A stretch of DNA of 64,000 nt, taken from Methylotenera sp. Lineage in GTDB: Bacteria; Pseudomonadota; Gammaproteobacteria; Burkholderiales; Methylophilaceae. The stretch lies in the NCBI RefSeq assembly GCF_030653755.1, contig NZ_JAURYU010000024.1, forward strand, positions 1 through 64,000, given 5' to 3'. Both the position numbers and the translations under genes were made by a program. The notes below the pieces were generated by a model. That model was not told where the DNA came from and did not search any database. It worked only from the letters and a program-made list of their open reading frames with translations. Shown here one piece after another: positions 1 to 10,689 of the stretch (its first letter is position 1; every line of letters begins with the position of its first letter).

Positions 1-34
1 CATAAAGGTAGATGTATTTTAAATCCTCAAAGTC

Positions 35-1939
35 CTAATCTGTAGGCACGTTAATGGTTTTTGAAATTGAGCTATCAATCCAGTTTTGTGATGCCGCTTG
101 AATATCCACGTGCGCTTTTGACATGATGATAGAAGAATCTAGGAAGTATTCTGGCAATTGTTCTTCTGGTTTGTCGCTAAATGGCATTGCATTTGGGTTA
201 ATCAACTCGCGGTAAGCTAATAACTCATAAGAGAACACATGGACTTTATCTTTTGATTTTTTACCTTCACGAATCACGTTACGTGCATAGTGGTGCGCGA
301 ATGATGGCTCGATACCGTTACTTGCGTTATTAGCCAATGACAGTGAGATCGTGCCTGTTGGTGCGATAGAGCTATGGTGCGTAAAGCGTACGCCTTTAGT
401 GGCGATTTGGTTACGCAAGCCTTCTGGGAACTGTTGCATGTAGCGGCTGTATTTACCCAGCAATACTTTACCTGCGATTTTTTGGCCAACTTTAATGCCG
501 TCCGCTGCCATTTCTGGGCGTTTTGCTAGCATATCTGCGGTGACTTCAAATTTCTCGTCCATGATCGGTGCTGGGCCTTTTTCTTCAGCCAACTGCACAC
601 CTACGCTCCAGCCTTCTTCAGCCATCACACGCGTTACTTCTTCTGTGAACTTGATAGACTCATCTTCACCGTATTTCATCTTCATCATAGTGAGGCTAGA
701 ACCTAAACCTAGGTAACCCATACCGTGACGGCGTTTGCGCATGATTTCATCGCGTTGTTGTTGTAATGGCAAGCCATTGATTTCCACCACGTTATCTAGC
801 ATACGGGTGAAAATAGCGACTACTTCGCGGTATTCTTTCCAATCAAAGTAGGCTTCATCGGTAAATGGTTTTTTCACAAAACGTGTGAGGTTGACTGAAC
901 CTAGCAAGCATGCGCCGTAAGGTGGCAATGGTTGCTCGCCACATGGGTTAGTTGCGCGGATGTTTTCACAGAACCAGTTGTTGTTCATTTCGTTAACGCG
1001 GTCGATCAAAATAAAACCTGGCTCAGCAAAGTCATAAGTGGAGGACATAATCACATCCCACAAGCGACGTGCTTTGATGGTTTTGTAAACGCGGCATGCT
1101 ACCTTGCCGGCATCTACACCTTCAGTTTTAGTGAGGTATTTACCTTTCACTGGCCACTCGCGCCATACCACTTGGCTATCGTCGTTAGTGTTTAAAGCAT
1201 CAACAATCGCTTCTTTTTCTGTCACAGGGAAGGCTAATTTCCACTCAGCGTCGGCTTTTACTGCCTCCATGAACTCTTTAGTGATGAGGCATGACAAGTT
1301 GAATTGGCGTAAACGGCCATTTTCACGTTTTGCTTTGATGAAGTCTGTTACATCTGGATGTGAAATATCAAACGTTGCCATTTGCGCACCGCGACGACCA
1401 CCCGCAGAAGACACGGTGAAACACATTTTGTCGTAGATATCCATGAAAGATAATGGGCCACTAGTGTAAGCGCCAGCACCCGCCACAAATGCACCTTTTG
1501 GACGTAGTGTAGAGAACTCGTAACCAATACCGCAACCTGCTTTTAGGGTTAAGCCAGCCTCGTGTACTTTGCCTAAAATATCATCCATGCTGTCTGATAT
1601 TACGCCAGAAACCGTACAGTTAATCGTAGAAGTCGCTGGTTTGTGCTCTAAAGCACCCGCGTTAGAAGTAATACGGCCTGCTGGGATTGCGCCACGGCGC
1701 AATGCCCATAAGAAGCGCTCATGCCATTCAGCACGTTTTTCTTCTGTGGTTTCTACATCCGCTAAAGCACGTGCCACGCGTAGATATGAAGCATCCATGT
1801 CTTGATCGACATTGTCGCCCTGCTTAGACTTCAAACGATATTTTTTATCCCAAATATCTAGTGAAACAGGTTGAATAGGAATTTCTCTTTCAACCTCTGT
1901 TTTTGAATTCTTAGCAGTATCTACAGCTTTTAGCATCAT
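35..1939 (-). CDS. nrdJ: Adenosylcobalamin-dependent (class II) ribonucleotide reductase, large N-terminal part; ends at in-frame TAG
   Basis: Translation has RNR motifs (NLSCLITKEFM, ATNPCGEQPLPPYGACLLGSVNLTRF, SSIAPTGTISL, SISKTINVP). The frame continues past TAG with RNR-like sequence DFEDLKYIYLY to the window edge. Confidence 0.85.
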   Translation of the reverse strand: MMLKAVDTAKNSKTEVEREIPIQPVSLDIWDKKYRLKSKQGDNVDQDMDASYLRVARALADVETTEEKRAEWHERFLWALRRGAIPAGRITSNAGALEHKPATSTINCTVSGVISDSMDDILGKVHEAGLTLKAGCGIGYEFSTLRPKGAFVAGAGAYTSGPLSFMDIYDKMCFTVSSAGGRRGAQMATFDISHPDVTDFIKAKRENGRLRQFNLSCLITKEFMEAVKADAEWKLAFPVTEKEAIVDALNTNDDSQVVWREWPVKGKYLTKTEGVDAGKVACRVYKTIKARRLWDVIMSSTYDFAEPGFILIDRVNEMNNNWFCENIRATNPCGEQPLPPYGACLLGSVNLTRFVKKPFTDEAYFDWKEYREVVAIFTRMLDNVVEINGLPLQQQRDEIMRKRRHGMGYLGLGSSLTMMKMKYGEDESIKFTEEVTRVMAEEGWSVGVQLAEEKGPAPIMDEKFEVTADMLAKRPEMAADGIKVGQKIAGKVLLGKYSRYMQQFPEGLRNQIATKGVRFTHHSSIAPTGTISLSLANNASNGIEPSFAHHYARNVIREGKKSKDKVHVFSYELLAYRELINPNAMPFSDKPEEQLPEYFLDSSIIMSKAHVDIQAASQNWIDSSISKTINVPTD

Positions 1940-2068
1940 TTAACCCTCTTATTGGTAGACTTAAATCAACGATAAAACAATGAGATAAGTCTGTATTATT
2001 TAACGATAACGCAGTTAAAGATGGTAAGCGCACACTAACTTTTTAATACTGCCAGAACTATGCACCAA

Positions 2069-2084
2069 CCACTATATATTGTGT
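2069..2084. promoter_or_regulatory. Putative NrdR box upstream of the RNR gene
   Basis: ccactatatattgtgt matches the NrdR consensus acaCwAtATaTwGtgt at nearly all positions; about 130 bp upstream of the RNR start. Confidence 0.55.
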
Positions 2085-2311
2085 TTTTTTGATAATTTAA
2101 TCATTCTGTAGTGGTAGGTCAAGCTGTTTTTGCATAAATATTTTCATCAAAAAGTGCAAATTTCTCTTGCCAAATTTCAACACCGCACCAGTGCTGGCTT
2201 AGGGCAAATCAACAAATAAAATACTTGGCGACTCACCTTAAAAAAATTTATGAAATAAACTATGCGAAAATACAACAACTCTACATTGCCCAGACTAAAC
2301 TGGTATATCAC

Positions 2312-3571
2312 ATGACGCGCAATCTTTACACATGCCTGCTTTATCTAATGTTGCCACTCACGCCGCTTAAGCTGCTTTGGCGCGGTAGAAAGCAAGCTGA
2401 ATACTTAGCACACTGGCGCGAGCGCTATGGTTTTTACAATACACTCGTGCAAAAACCTGTGATTTGGCTGCATTGTGTTTCCGTAGGCGAAACACGGGCC
2501 GCAGAGCCTTTAGTCAGCGCGTTATTAAACCAATATCCAAATCATCAACTCTTACTGACACACACCACCCCAACTGGCCGCGCAACTAGCGAGCAATTGT
2601 TTGGGGACAAAGTGAGCAGAGTTTATTTACCTTACGACGTACCATTTGCCGTTGCCCGCTTTTTAAAACACTTTAAACCAACTATCGGCGTATTAATGGA
2701 AACCGAGCTTTGGTTTAACTTAATTGCAGCCTGTAAGCAACGCAATATTCCATTAGTGCTTGCCAACGCACGGCTCTCAGAAAAATCCGCCTTAGGCTAT
2801 CACAAGCTGGGCAAAGTACTCACAGAAGGCTTACAAAGCTTAAGGAACATCGGCGCACAAACAGATGCCGATGCTAGCCGCCTGAAGCGTTTGGGCGCGA
2901 CAGAGATCAGCATTACAGGCAATATCAAGTTTGATGTTGCTCCGCATGAACAGGCGCGCGATTTAGGTGAAAAGCTACGCAAACAACTAGGAGCAGCACG
3001 CCCTGTGTTTTTAGCCGCTAGCACGCGTGATGGTGAAGAGGCGTTGATCATTGAAGCAGTCAGCAAGGCGAATATCCCGAACTTACTCACCATGATTGTA
3101 CCTAGGCACCCACAACGCTTTGATGAAGTAGCAGCGCTATTAACAAAAGCTAATCACCCATTTATACGCCGCACCAACCTTAGCCATGAAGCGGCTAACT
3201 TAAATAACGTTAATTATTTACTTGGTGACTCAATGGGGGAAATGTTCACCTACTACGCAAGCTGCGATGCGGCCTTTATCGGGGGTAGCTTACTGCCGTT
3301 CGGTGGGCAAAACCTGATTGAAGCATGTAGTATGGGAAAACCAGTCTTAGTAGGGCCACATACCTTTAACTTTGAAGAAGCTGCGCAAATGGCCGTGATT
3401 GCAGGAGCTGCCTGCCGCGTGCAAAATGTAGAGGACTTAAGCGCGAAATTACAGCAGCTATTTGCTAACGATGAACAAAGGCAAGCCATGAGTGATGCAA
3501 GCCTTCAATTTAGTGAACGTAATCGTGGTGCTACGGAAAGAACTTTAAACCTGCTTAAACCGTATATTTAA
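2312..3571 (+). CDS. waaA: 3-deoxy-D-manno-octulosonic acid (Kdo) transferase
   Basis: WLHCVSVGETRAAEPLV and GGSLLPFGGQNLIEACSMGKPVLVGPHTFNFEEAA motifs; start chosen at MTRNLYTCL. Confidence 0.9.
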   Translation: MTRNLYTCLLYLMLPLTPLKLLWRGRKQAEYLAHWRERYGFYNTLVQKPVIWLHCVSVGETRAAEPLVSALLNQYPNHQLLLTHTTPTGRATSEQLFGDKVSRVYLPYDVPFAVARFLKHFKPTIGVLMETELWFNLIAACKQRNIPLVLANARLSEKSALGYHKLGKVLTEGLQSLRNIGAQTDADASRLKRLGATEISITGNIKFDVAPHEQARDLGEKLRKQLGAARPVFLAASTRDGEEALIIEAVSKANIPNLLTMIVPRHPQRFDEVAALLTKANHPFIRRTNLSHEAANLNNVNYLLGDSMGEMFTYYASCDAAFIGGSLLPFGGQNLIEACSMGKPVLVGPHTFNFEEAAQMAVIAGAACRVQNVEDLSAKLQQLFANDEQRQAMSDASLQFSERNRGATERTLNLLKPYI

Positions 3572-3622
3572 GGTAAATATAAACGCCAAGATATTCGTCA
3601 CTTAAGACCCGCGTAATCAGTA

Positions 3623-4183
3623 TTAGCGAATCAGCTTACTAATGGCCTTGAATGCATCGCCTGAAGCCACGCCTAGCCACTCAAACACTAAAGACTCTGT
3701 ATTGGTAATCACACAACCTGCGTTACGCATTCTTTCAATGGCATTGGCCTTGTTTGCTGGATTGCGTGAAATGATGGCGTCTTCTACCACAAACACCTGT
3801 TTACCCTTGCTCAGTAAATCCAGCGCAGTTTGTAAAATACAAATGTGCGCCTCCATGCCAGCCAGTACCACTTGCGAATGATCGCGCGTTAATTGCCGAT
3901 TAAACTTCGGTTCTGCTACACAAGAAAAAGCAATCTTTTCGACAGGTTGCATGTGCTGAACTAACGCAGACAGCTCAGGCACGGTATGACCTAAACCTTT
4001 TGGATATTGCTCAGTAAAAATACAAGCCACATTTAATAGATTGGACGCCTGTAACAAGATGCCGCAATTTTTAATCACCGCTTGCATATCACTCACAGGC
4101 ATTGCGACCGTAAGCTTAGTCTGCACATCCACAATAGCCAGCTGGCTTAATGTAACGCTCGCTTTTTGAGTGGTATATTGCAC
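3623..4183 (-). CDS. Isochorismatase-family cysteine hydrolase
   Basis: Isochorismatase-like fold motifs (VDVQTKL, EQYPKGLGHTVPEL, QVVLAGMEAHICILQTALDLL). Confidence 0.8.
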   Translation of the reverse strand: MQYTTQKASVTLSQLAIVDVQTKLTVAMPVSDMQAVIKNCGILLQASNLLNVACIFTEQYPKGLGHTVPELSALVQHMQPVEKIAFSCVAEPKFNRQLTRDHSQVVLAGMEAHICILQTALDLLSKGKQVFVVEDAIISRNPANKANAIERMRNAGCVITNTESLVFEWLGVASGDAFKAISKLIR

Positions 4184-4184
4184 G

Positions 4185-5567
4185 TTAGCGCCCCCCCACG
4201 ATCACCAGCTGTTGATTAATATCTGCCAAATCAGGCTCTGCTACAACACCAGAAGTCGCTTTAAGGCGGATGATGTTCACTAAATAACTATAGCGCGCCT
4301 GTAATAAGTCACGCTTAGCACTAAATAGCTGTTGCTGTGCATTAAGTACGTCCACACTGGTACGCACACCAACTTCATAACCTAACTTGGTAGAATCTAC
4401 TTGGCTTTGGCTAGAAATCAGCGCTTGCTCATAAGCCTTTACCTGCGCAATGCTGGAGCTTAAATTGAGATAAGCACGTTGCGTTTCTAGCTCAGCACTA
4501 CGACGTGCGATTTGTATGTCATCTTGCGCTTTTTGTTGATTAAGCACCGCTTGACGCACGCGCGAATTAACAGCACCCCCTAGATACAACGGGATTTCTA
4601 ACTGAAAACCTATCGCTGCAGTTTTCAACTCACTGCCGATGCCATTGGTCGGATTACCATTTGCATAGTTATTGGTATAACTTGCAACAGCATCTAATGT
4701 AGGCAAGTGCCCTGCCCTTAAGCGCTCTACTTCTTGAGTTGAAATGGCAAGCGCATCCTGCTGAATCTGAATATTCAAGTTATTTTGTGTAGCCACCTCT
4801 AGCCATCTATCCAACCCTTGCCCTAGACTATTGGTCGCCATGTCTGTTCTAACCGTTGCAAGTTTTTCTGGCATTTTCCCTGTGATTGCTTGCACTGCAT
4901 GCTTAGCAATTTGGTACTGATTAACTGCGGCTATTTCCTGCGCAAATACTAGATCAAAACGCGCCTGTGCCTCATTCACGTCTGTAATCGTCGCTGTACC
5001 AACCTCAAAATTAGCATTAGCCTGCTCTAACTGGCTTAGAATGGCGGCTTTCTGCGCAATGATTAATTCTATTTGGTCTTGCGCCAAAAGCACATCAAAA
5101 TAAGCCTGCGTCACTCGTAACATCAGCTCTTGCTTACTTAAATTCAATTGTTTATCGGCTCTGCTTACCTGCACTTTGCTTTGGTCGATTTGTACTAGGC
5201 TATCTTTACGATAAATCGGCTGACGTGCCTGCACACCATAATTATAACTCTCAAAATTTGAGCGTCCTTCAGGGACGAAAGGGTTGTTACCAGATAAGAT
5301 TTCTAATCTAGTTTGCGTGGCAGTTGCACCCGCAGTTAAATTAAGCGTAGGGCGATACAGCGCTTTAGCCTGCTCTATTGCCTCTTGTGCGGCCTGATTA
5401 GCACTTAATGCAGATGCCAGCGTAGGGTCATTTGCTAGTGCCTGCTGATAGACCTCAATCAATGAGTACGGTTTATCATCAGCATTGGCATAAGAGGCAA
5501 ATGCTGACAACAACGTCAGTTTGATTAAGAATTGAGCGGTTTTGAGCATATCAAGGCTAATCAACAC
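4185..5567 (-). CDS. tolC: TolC-family outer membrane efflux protein
   Basis: SLIEVYQQALANDPTL, YFDVLLAQD and YEVGVRTSVDVLNAQQQLFSAKRDLLQARYSYL repeats typical of TolC. Confidence 0.9.
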   Translation of the reverse strand: MLISLDMLKTAQFLIKLTLLSAFASYANADDKPYSLIEVYQQALANDPTLASALSANQAAQEAIEQAKALYRPTLNLTAGATATQTRLEILSGNNPFVPEGRSNFESYNYGVQARQPIYRKDSLVQIDQSKVQVSRADKQLNLSKQELMLRVTQAYFDVLLAQDQIELIIAQKAAILSQLEQANANFEVGTATITDVNEAQARFDLVFAQEIAAVNQYQIAKHAVQAITGKMPEKLATVRTDMATNSLGQGLDRWLEVATQNNLNIQIQQDALAISTQEVERLRAGHLPTLDAVASYTNNYANGNPTNGIGSELKTAAIGFQLEIPLYLGGAVNSRVRQAVLNQQKAQDDIQIARRSAELETQRAYLNLSSSIAQVKAYEQALISSQSQVDSTKLGYEVGVRTSVDVLNAQQQLFSAKRDLLQARYSYLVNIIRLKATSGVVAEPDLADINQQLVIVGGR

Positions 5568-5572
5568 ATGCC

Positions 5573-6283
5573 TTAAAAAGCAAACTTCGTTGCTTGTGGT
5601 GCGTTTTCTAACACTGGCAAGCAGGTTTCAAATATCGTTTCATGACGGTATGAGCCCTCACTTACACGCTGTGTCACGGTGGCTTCCATCATTGGAGCAT
5701 CACCCACCACCGCAAATAAACGGCCACCTACATTTAACATTTTTTCAGCCGCCACTGGGCGTAACGGCAATGAACCAGTAAACACAATCACATCGTAAGG
5801 TGCAGCGGCAGAAAAGCCATTAACCGCATCACCTACATAAAGCGTCACATTGTGAATACCTTGCGCTTGTAAGCGGTATTGCGCGTTGTTAGAGAGCTCT
5901 GGGTAAATTTCAACAGCATGTACATGCTGCGCTAAAGTTGCTAATAGTGCAGTCAAATAGCCACTACCTGTGCCTACTAGCAACACTTTATCTGTCTTTT
6001 TAATATGTAAAGCTTGAAGAATGCGTCCTTCCAGCTTTGGCGACAGCATGGTTTGGTCTTCACCAATGGGTAACTCAACATCCGCAAAAGCCAAGCCCAC
6101 CTGAGATTCTGCCACAAAATTTTCGCGCGGTACCGCGTCTAACACAGCTAACACGACTGGGTCTAACACTTCCCAAGTGCGAATCTGCTGTTCAATCATG
6201 TTAAATCTGGCTTCACCTACATTAAACTGGGTATTAAACTGAGCAGGTGCATGCTGTTCTACGGTTTTTGCTGTTTGTGTCAT
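5573..6283 (-). CDS. Protein-L-isoaspartate O-methyltransferase-like protein
   Basis: NMIEQQIRTWEVLD, PRENFV, QTMLSPKLEGRILQAL, VLLVGTGSGYLTALLA. Confidence 0.85.
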   Translation of the reverse strand: MTQTAKTVEQHAPAQFNTQFNVGEARFNMIEQQIRTWEVLDPVVLAVLDAVPRENFVAESQVGLAFADVELPIGEDQTMLSPKLEGRILQALHIKKTDKVLLVGTGSGYLTALLATLAQHVHAVEIYPELSNNAQYRLQAQGIHNVTLYVGDAVNGFSAAAPYDVIVFTGSLPLRPVAAEKMLNVGGRLFAVVGDAPMMEATVTQRVSEGSYRHETIFETCLPVLENAPQATKFAF

Positions 6284-6340
6284 GTTTGATTACTCGATGA
6301 TGTTTTATTTAATGATAATTATAACGCAAGTGCTTATTGG

Positions 6341-9300
6341 CTAAGGTACTTTTACTCTAAACCAAGCTGCATACAAGGCAGGTAAAAATAATACCGTCAA
6401 CAAAGTGGCAACCGCCAACCCTCCCATAATCGCTACCGCCATTGGGCCAAAAAACACACTGCGCGACAATGGAATCATCGCTAATATGGCAGCAGCCGCT
6501 GTGAGTACAATCGGGCGAAAACGACGGATTGTAGATTCAACAATTGCCTGCCACTCAGGTAGCCCGCTCGCTTTATCTTGGTCTATCTGGTCTACCAAAA
6601 TTACAGAATTACGCATAATCATGCCTGATAGTGCGATTGTGCCTAACATTGCCACAAAACCAAAAGGCTTATCAAACACAAGCAAGGCCAAAGTGACACC
6701 AATCAAACCTAATGGCGCAGTTAATAACACCAAAATAACACGGGAGAAGCTTTGCAACTGAATCATCAATATCGTTAACACTGCAACCAGAAACAAAGGC
6801 ACACCTGCCGCAACTGATGCACCGCCTTTGGCAGACTCTTCAACCGCACCGCCTGTTTCTAAACTTACCCCTAATGGCAGGTTGGCTTTAATCTCTTTCA
6901 ATTGACTTTCAATCTGCTCGGACACCACTGGCGCCTGTAAGTTGCCTTGAAGATTTGCCCTGACTGTAATAGATGGCTCGCGATTGCGGCGCCAGATGAC
7001 GCCTTCTTCAAAATCTGAGGTAATGGTGGTTAATTGCGACAGAGGAACACTGGTGCCGTTTTGTGTATTAATCATTAAATCTTGCAAACTTGATAATCGG
7101 CTACGTTCAATTTCTGTTCCTCTGGCGACTAAATCAATACGTTCATTACCTTCTCTAAATTCTGTAATGTAGAGTGATTGCATGGCGCCATTAATCATAT
7201 TAGCCACATCGACTGAGCTTATACCTAATAGACGCGCTTTGGCTTGGTCCACCTCCACATGCACCACTTTGCTTGGCTCTTCCCATCCAAGTTGCACATT
7301 AATTAGATTAGCATTGGATCGCATAATATCGGCCACTTGATGCGATATTTCACGTATCTGCGGAATGTCCGTACCCGACACCCTAAACTGCACAGGAAAG
7401 CCTACTGGGGGGCCATTTTCTAAGCGCAACACAGAGGAGCGCAAAGCAGGAAAGTCTTGCTCAAATAATTTGATTAAATCCTTACGTAAGCTTTCACGCG
7501 CCTGCAAACTCTTACTTAATATAACAAACTGCCCAAAGCCACGGTGCGGCAACTGAATATCTAATGGTAAATAAAAGCGCGGGCCACCTGTGCCAATGTA
7601 AGCAACAAAATTATCAATCCCATTATTTTTAATGTTCCATTGCTGTAGCCAATGTTCTAATTTTTTGGCCTGCGCATCGGTTGCCGCATAAGAGGCTCCT
7701 TCTGTCATGCGTAAATCAACGATTAACTCTAACCGTGTTGAATCAGGAAAGAACTGCTGCTGTACTTTTGTAAACCCTACAATTGACAGCACAAACAAAG
7801 CTAAGGTGATTGCAATCACAATTTTACGATACCGCACGCAAGCTGTGACCACTACCCGAAAAGCACGGTAAAACACTGTGTTATAAATGTCATGATGATG
7901 CGCCTCTAGCGTAGCGGCATGACGTTGAGACTTATCTGAGTCACCAGATGATCTACGCCTTAACTTGTTAAGCCACCATTGCTTAAATGTTGAGGGTACT
8001 GCTTGTTTTGAGTAATCAGGCAACAAGTGATAGCCCAAATAGGGCACAAATATCACCGCCGCGAACCATGAAATAATCAAAGAAATGGCTGACACCTGAA
8101 ATATTGAGCGGGTATATTCTCCAGTGGAAGAAACTGCTGTTGCAATGGGCAGAAAACCTGCCACTGTTACCAAAGTGCCTGTGAGCATTGGCATTGCGGT
8201 TGAAGTAAAAGCAAATGAGGCTGCTTTGGTTTTATCCCAGCCCTGCTCCATTTTTGATGCCATCATTTCTACGGCAATAATCGCATCATCCACCAACAAA
8301 CCTAAAGCCAGAATCAAGGCACCTAACGATATTTTATGTAAGCCAATATCAAACATATGCATCAATAAAAACGTACTTGCCAGGACCACTGGGATAGTAA
8401 TTGCCACGACAATCCCACTACGCAACCCTAAAGATAGCAAGCTCACCCCTAGGACGATCACCAACGCCTCAACCAGTGACATGACAAAATCACTCACAGA
8501 ATTTTCCACAATAGCTGGCTGTGAGGTAACCGTATTCAAGGCTAGACCAACTAATAACTGTTGTTTTACTCGCGCCACCGTTGCATCTAGTGACTTACCT
8601 AATGCAATGATATCGCCACCGTCTTTCATACTGACACCCAATAACAGGGCTTCTTTGCCTTCAAAACGTATTCGGCTCTTGGGCGGGTCTTCAAATCCAC
8701 GGTAAACTCGGGCGACATCGGCCAAACGAAAATCTTGTTGATTTGCGCGTAGCCGAATATTACGTAAATCTTCTAATTTATCGTAACGACCAGACACAGC
8801 AATGCGAATACGTTCATCAGTTGAATCATAACTGCCACTTTTTACAACCGCATTTTGCGTTTGCAATAGGTTAACAAGCGTATTGACATTAATCCCGATA
8901 CTCGCCAACTTAGCATTCGATATTTCAATAAAAATACGTTGTTTTTGCTCCCCAAAGAACTCAACTTTGGCAACATCTTTTACCTTGAGCAATTCAGTAC
9001 GTATCAACTCAGCTTGTTCTTTAAGTGCTGCCGCATTAAAACCGTCACCAGTCAGTGCATACATGGTGCCGTAGACATCACTAAACTCATCATTAAATGT
9101 TAAGCTCTCTATGCCTTGCGGTAGCGTATGCCGAATATCACCTACTTTCTTTCGGACTTGGTACCAAACTTCGGGAATATCTTTTGAATACGTATCGTCT
9201 TTAGCAACAACAAAAACCACAGCCTCTCCAGGGCGTGAATAACTGCTGGTGTAATCAAGATGCTGGATTTCTTGTAATTTCTTTTCAAGTTTATCCGTGA

Positions 9301-9601
9301 CTTGCTGCTCTACTTCTTGCGCACTGGCACCAGGCCAAGTGACACTTACTAGCATCACCTTAAACGTAAATGGTGGATCCTCTGATTGCCCTAATTTTGA
9401 ATACGCAAGAAACCCAGAGATAGTAAGTACTAACATCAAATACAAAACCAGCGTCTGATGCGTTAACGCCCAGTTTGATAAATTCAGTTTATTATTTAAT
9501 TTACCAGACACAGGCAATGCTTTTTCATCAACTGAAAATGCCCCCTGCTTTGGCGCATCTTTATCTAACTCACTGCTTAACTCATCTTTAAACTCACTCA
9601 T
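6341..9601 (-). CDS. RND-family efflux transporter permease (AcrB-like)
   Basis: About 1086 aa with RND motifs (SVTWPGASAQEVEQQVTDKLE, LALGLLVDDAIIAVE, GMIMRNSVILVDQI). Confidence 0.93.
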   Translation of the reverse strand: MSEFKDELSSELDKDAPKQGAFSVDEKALPVSGKLNNKLNLSNWALTHQTLVLYLMLVLTISGFLAYSKLGQSEDPPFTFKVMLVSVTWPGASAQEVEQQVTDKLEKKLQEIQHLDYTSSYSRPGEAVVFVVAKDDTYSKDIPEVWYQVRKKVGDIRHTLPQGIESLTFNDEFSDVYGTMYALTGDGFNAAALKEQAELIRTELLKVKDVAKVEFFGEQKQRIFIEISNAKLASIGINVNTLVNLLQTQNAVVKSGSYDSTDERIRIAVSGRYDKLEDLRNIRLRANQQDFRLADVARVYRGFEDPPKSRIRFEGKEALLLGVSMKDGGDIIALGKSLDATVARVKQQLLVGLALNTVTSQPAIVENSVSDFVMSLVEALVIVLGVSLLSLGLRSGIVVAITIPVVLASTFLLMHMFDIGLHKISLGALILALGLLVDDAIIAVEMMASKMEQGWDKTKAASFAFTSTAMPMLTGTLVTVAGFLPIATAVSSTGEYTRSIFQVSAISLIISWFAAVIFVPYLGYHLLPDYSKQAVPSTFKQWWLNKLRRRSSGDSDKSQRHAATLEAHHHDIYNTVFYRAFRVVVTACVRYRKIVIAITLALFVLSIVGFTKVQQQFFPDSTRLELIVDLRMTEGASYAATDAQAKKLEHWLQQWNIKNNGIDNFVAYIGTGGPRFYLPLDIQLPHRGFGQFVILSKSLQARESLRKDLIKLFEQDFPALRSSVLRLENGPPVGFPVQFRVSGTDIPQIREISHQVADIMRSNANLINVQLGWEEPSKVVHVEVDQAKARLLGISSVDVANMINGAMQSLYITEFREGNERIDLVARGTEIERSRLSSLQDLMINTQNGTSVPLSQLTTITSDFEEGVIWRRNREPSITVRANLQGNLQAPVVSEQIESQLKEIKANLPLGVSLETGGAVEESAKGGASVAAGVPLFLVAVLTILMIQLQSFSRVILVLLTAPLGLIGVTLALLVFDKPFGFVAMLGTIALSGMIMRNSVILVDQIDQDKASGLPEWQAIVESTIRRFRPIVLTAAAAILAMIPLSRSVFFGPMAVAIMGGLAVATLLTVLFLPALYAAWFRVKVP

Positions 9602-10689
9602 GGCGTAGCCTTAAACCTTGGCAATACCAGTTGACCATTTACCAAGGTATGCACACCTGCTATTGCAATACGCTCACCCACCTGTAGGCCGCTGCTAATC
9701 AATACCCCATGCTCAGAAAATTCACCAGCCTCTACTTCGCGTGTTTGTGCTTTATTATTTTCATCAATCACCCAGACCACTTCTTTGCCATTGATTTGCG
9801 TTAATGCACTTGATGGAATCAACCACTGAGAGGTTTTAGCAACATTAGGATGCTCAAACTTAACGCCTGCCGTCATGCCTAATTTAACTTTTTCATCCGC
9901 GTCATTAATGCTTACTCTAATATTAAAAGCACGCGTTGCTGAATCTGCCGCTGGCGAAATTTCACGCACAAGCCCTGTATAGACCTGCTTAGGATTTGCC
10001 CACATTTTGACCGTCACAGGCATATTAATTTGAACTAAACCCGTGCGCGATTCTGGTATTGCAAGCAACACCTCCATTTCTTTTAAACTCGCAATACTAA
10101 CGATTACTTCACCCGACTGCACCAATTGGCCTGGTTCTGCTTGTATCATCGTGACCACACCATCTCGATCAGCTGTAAGCTGTGTATACCGTGTTTGGTT
10201 TCCAGAAATATCGGCCTGTGCTTTTACTTGCGCTAACCTTGCACTCGCAGTTTTTAACTGTGACTCGCGCAAATCCAAGGCTGAAGCAGAAATAAACTTT
10301 TTATCAAATAATTGGCGCTGCCTTTCAAGCTCTGCCAAAGCCAATGCATAATTAGCTTCCTCAGCGCGCACATCTGCCATTGCCGAGGCCATGCTTAAAT
10401 TGGCATCAGCACTATCTAACTTAACTAGCACCTGCCCTTTTTTCACTGGCGTACCAAGCTCTACAATACGGTTAGTTATTTTTCCATTAATTCTAAACCC
10501 CTGCTTAGACTCATATCTAGGGCGCACCTCACCCACTAAAATCATCACGCCAGCTTGACCTTCATCACCAACCTTCATTACCAATGTAGGTCGCGGTGGC
10601 TGTACTGGCGGAGGTGGCTGATCACAAGCAGAAAGCAATATGGCAATTAATAATAAAAAGATTTTCATTGGAATGTACTCACGATTCAA
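9598..10689 (-). CDS. RND efflux periplasmic adaptor (membrane fusion protein), lipoprotein
   Basis: Lipoprotein signal LLSACDQ, coiled-coil/lipoyl/beta-barrel signatures; overlaps the RND gene. Confidence 0.9.
   Translation of the reverse strand: MNREYIPMKIFLLLIAILLSACDQPPPPVQPPRPTLVMKVGDEGQAGVMILVGEVRPRYESKQGFRINGKITNRIVELGTPVKKGQVLVKLDSADANLSMASAMADVRAEEANYALALAELERQRQLFDKKFISASALDLRESQLKTASARLAQVKAQADISGNQTRYTQLTADRDGVVTMIQAEPGQLVQSGEVIVSIASLKEMEVLLAIPESRTGLVQINMPVTVKMWANPKQVYTGLVREISPAADSATRAFNIRVSINDADEKVKLGMTAGVKFEHPNVAKTSQWLIPSSALTQINGKEVVWVIDENNKAQTREVEAGEFSEHGVLISSGLQVGERIAIAGVHTLVNGQLVLPRFKATP

Noticed and set aside
1-35. Amber read-through as pyrrolysine in the RNR gene
   Set aside because: No evidence of pyl genes in the window and no reason for Pyl in RNR; split gene, mutation or sequencing error are simpler explanations.
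5573-6283. Isoaspartate methyltransferase inside the efflux operon as a novel link
   Set aside because: A PCMT-like gene directly upstream of tolC is, to my knowledge, a common arrangement in beta-proteobacteria; treated as ordinary.
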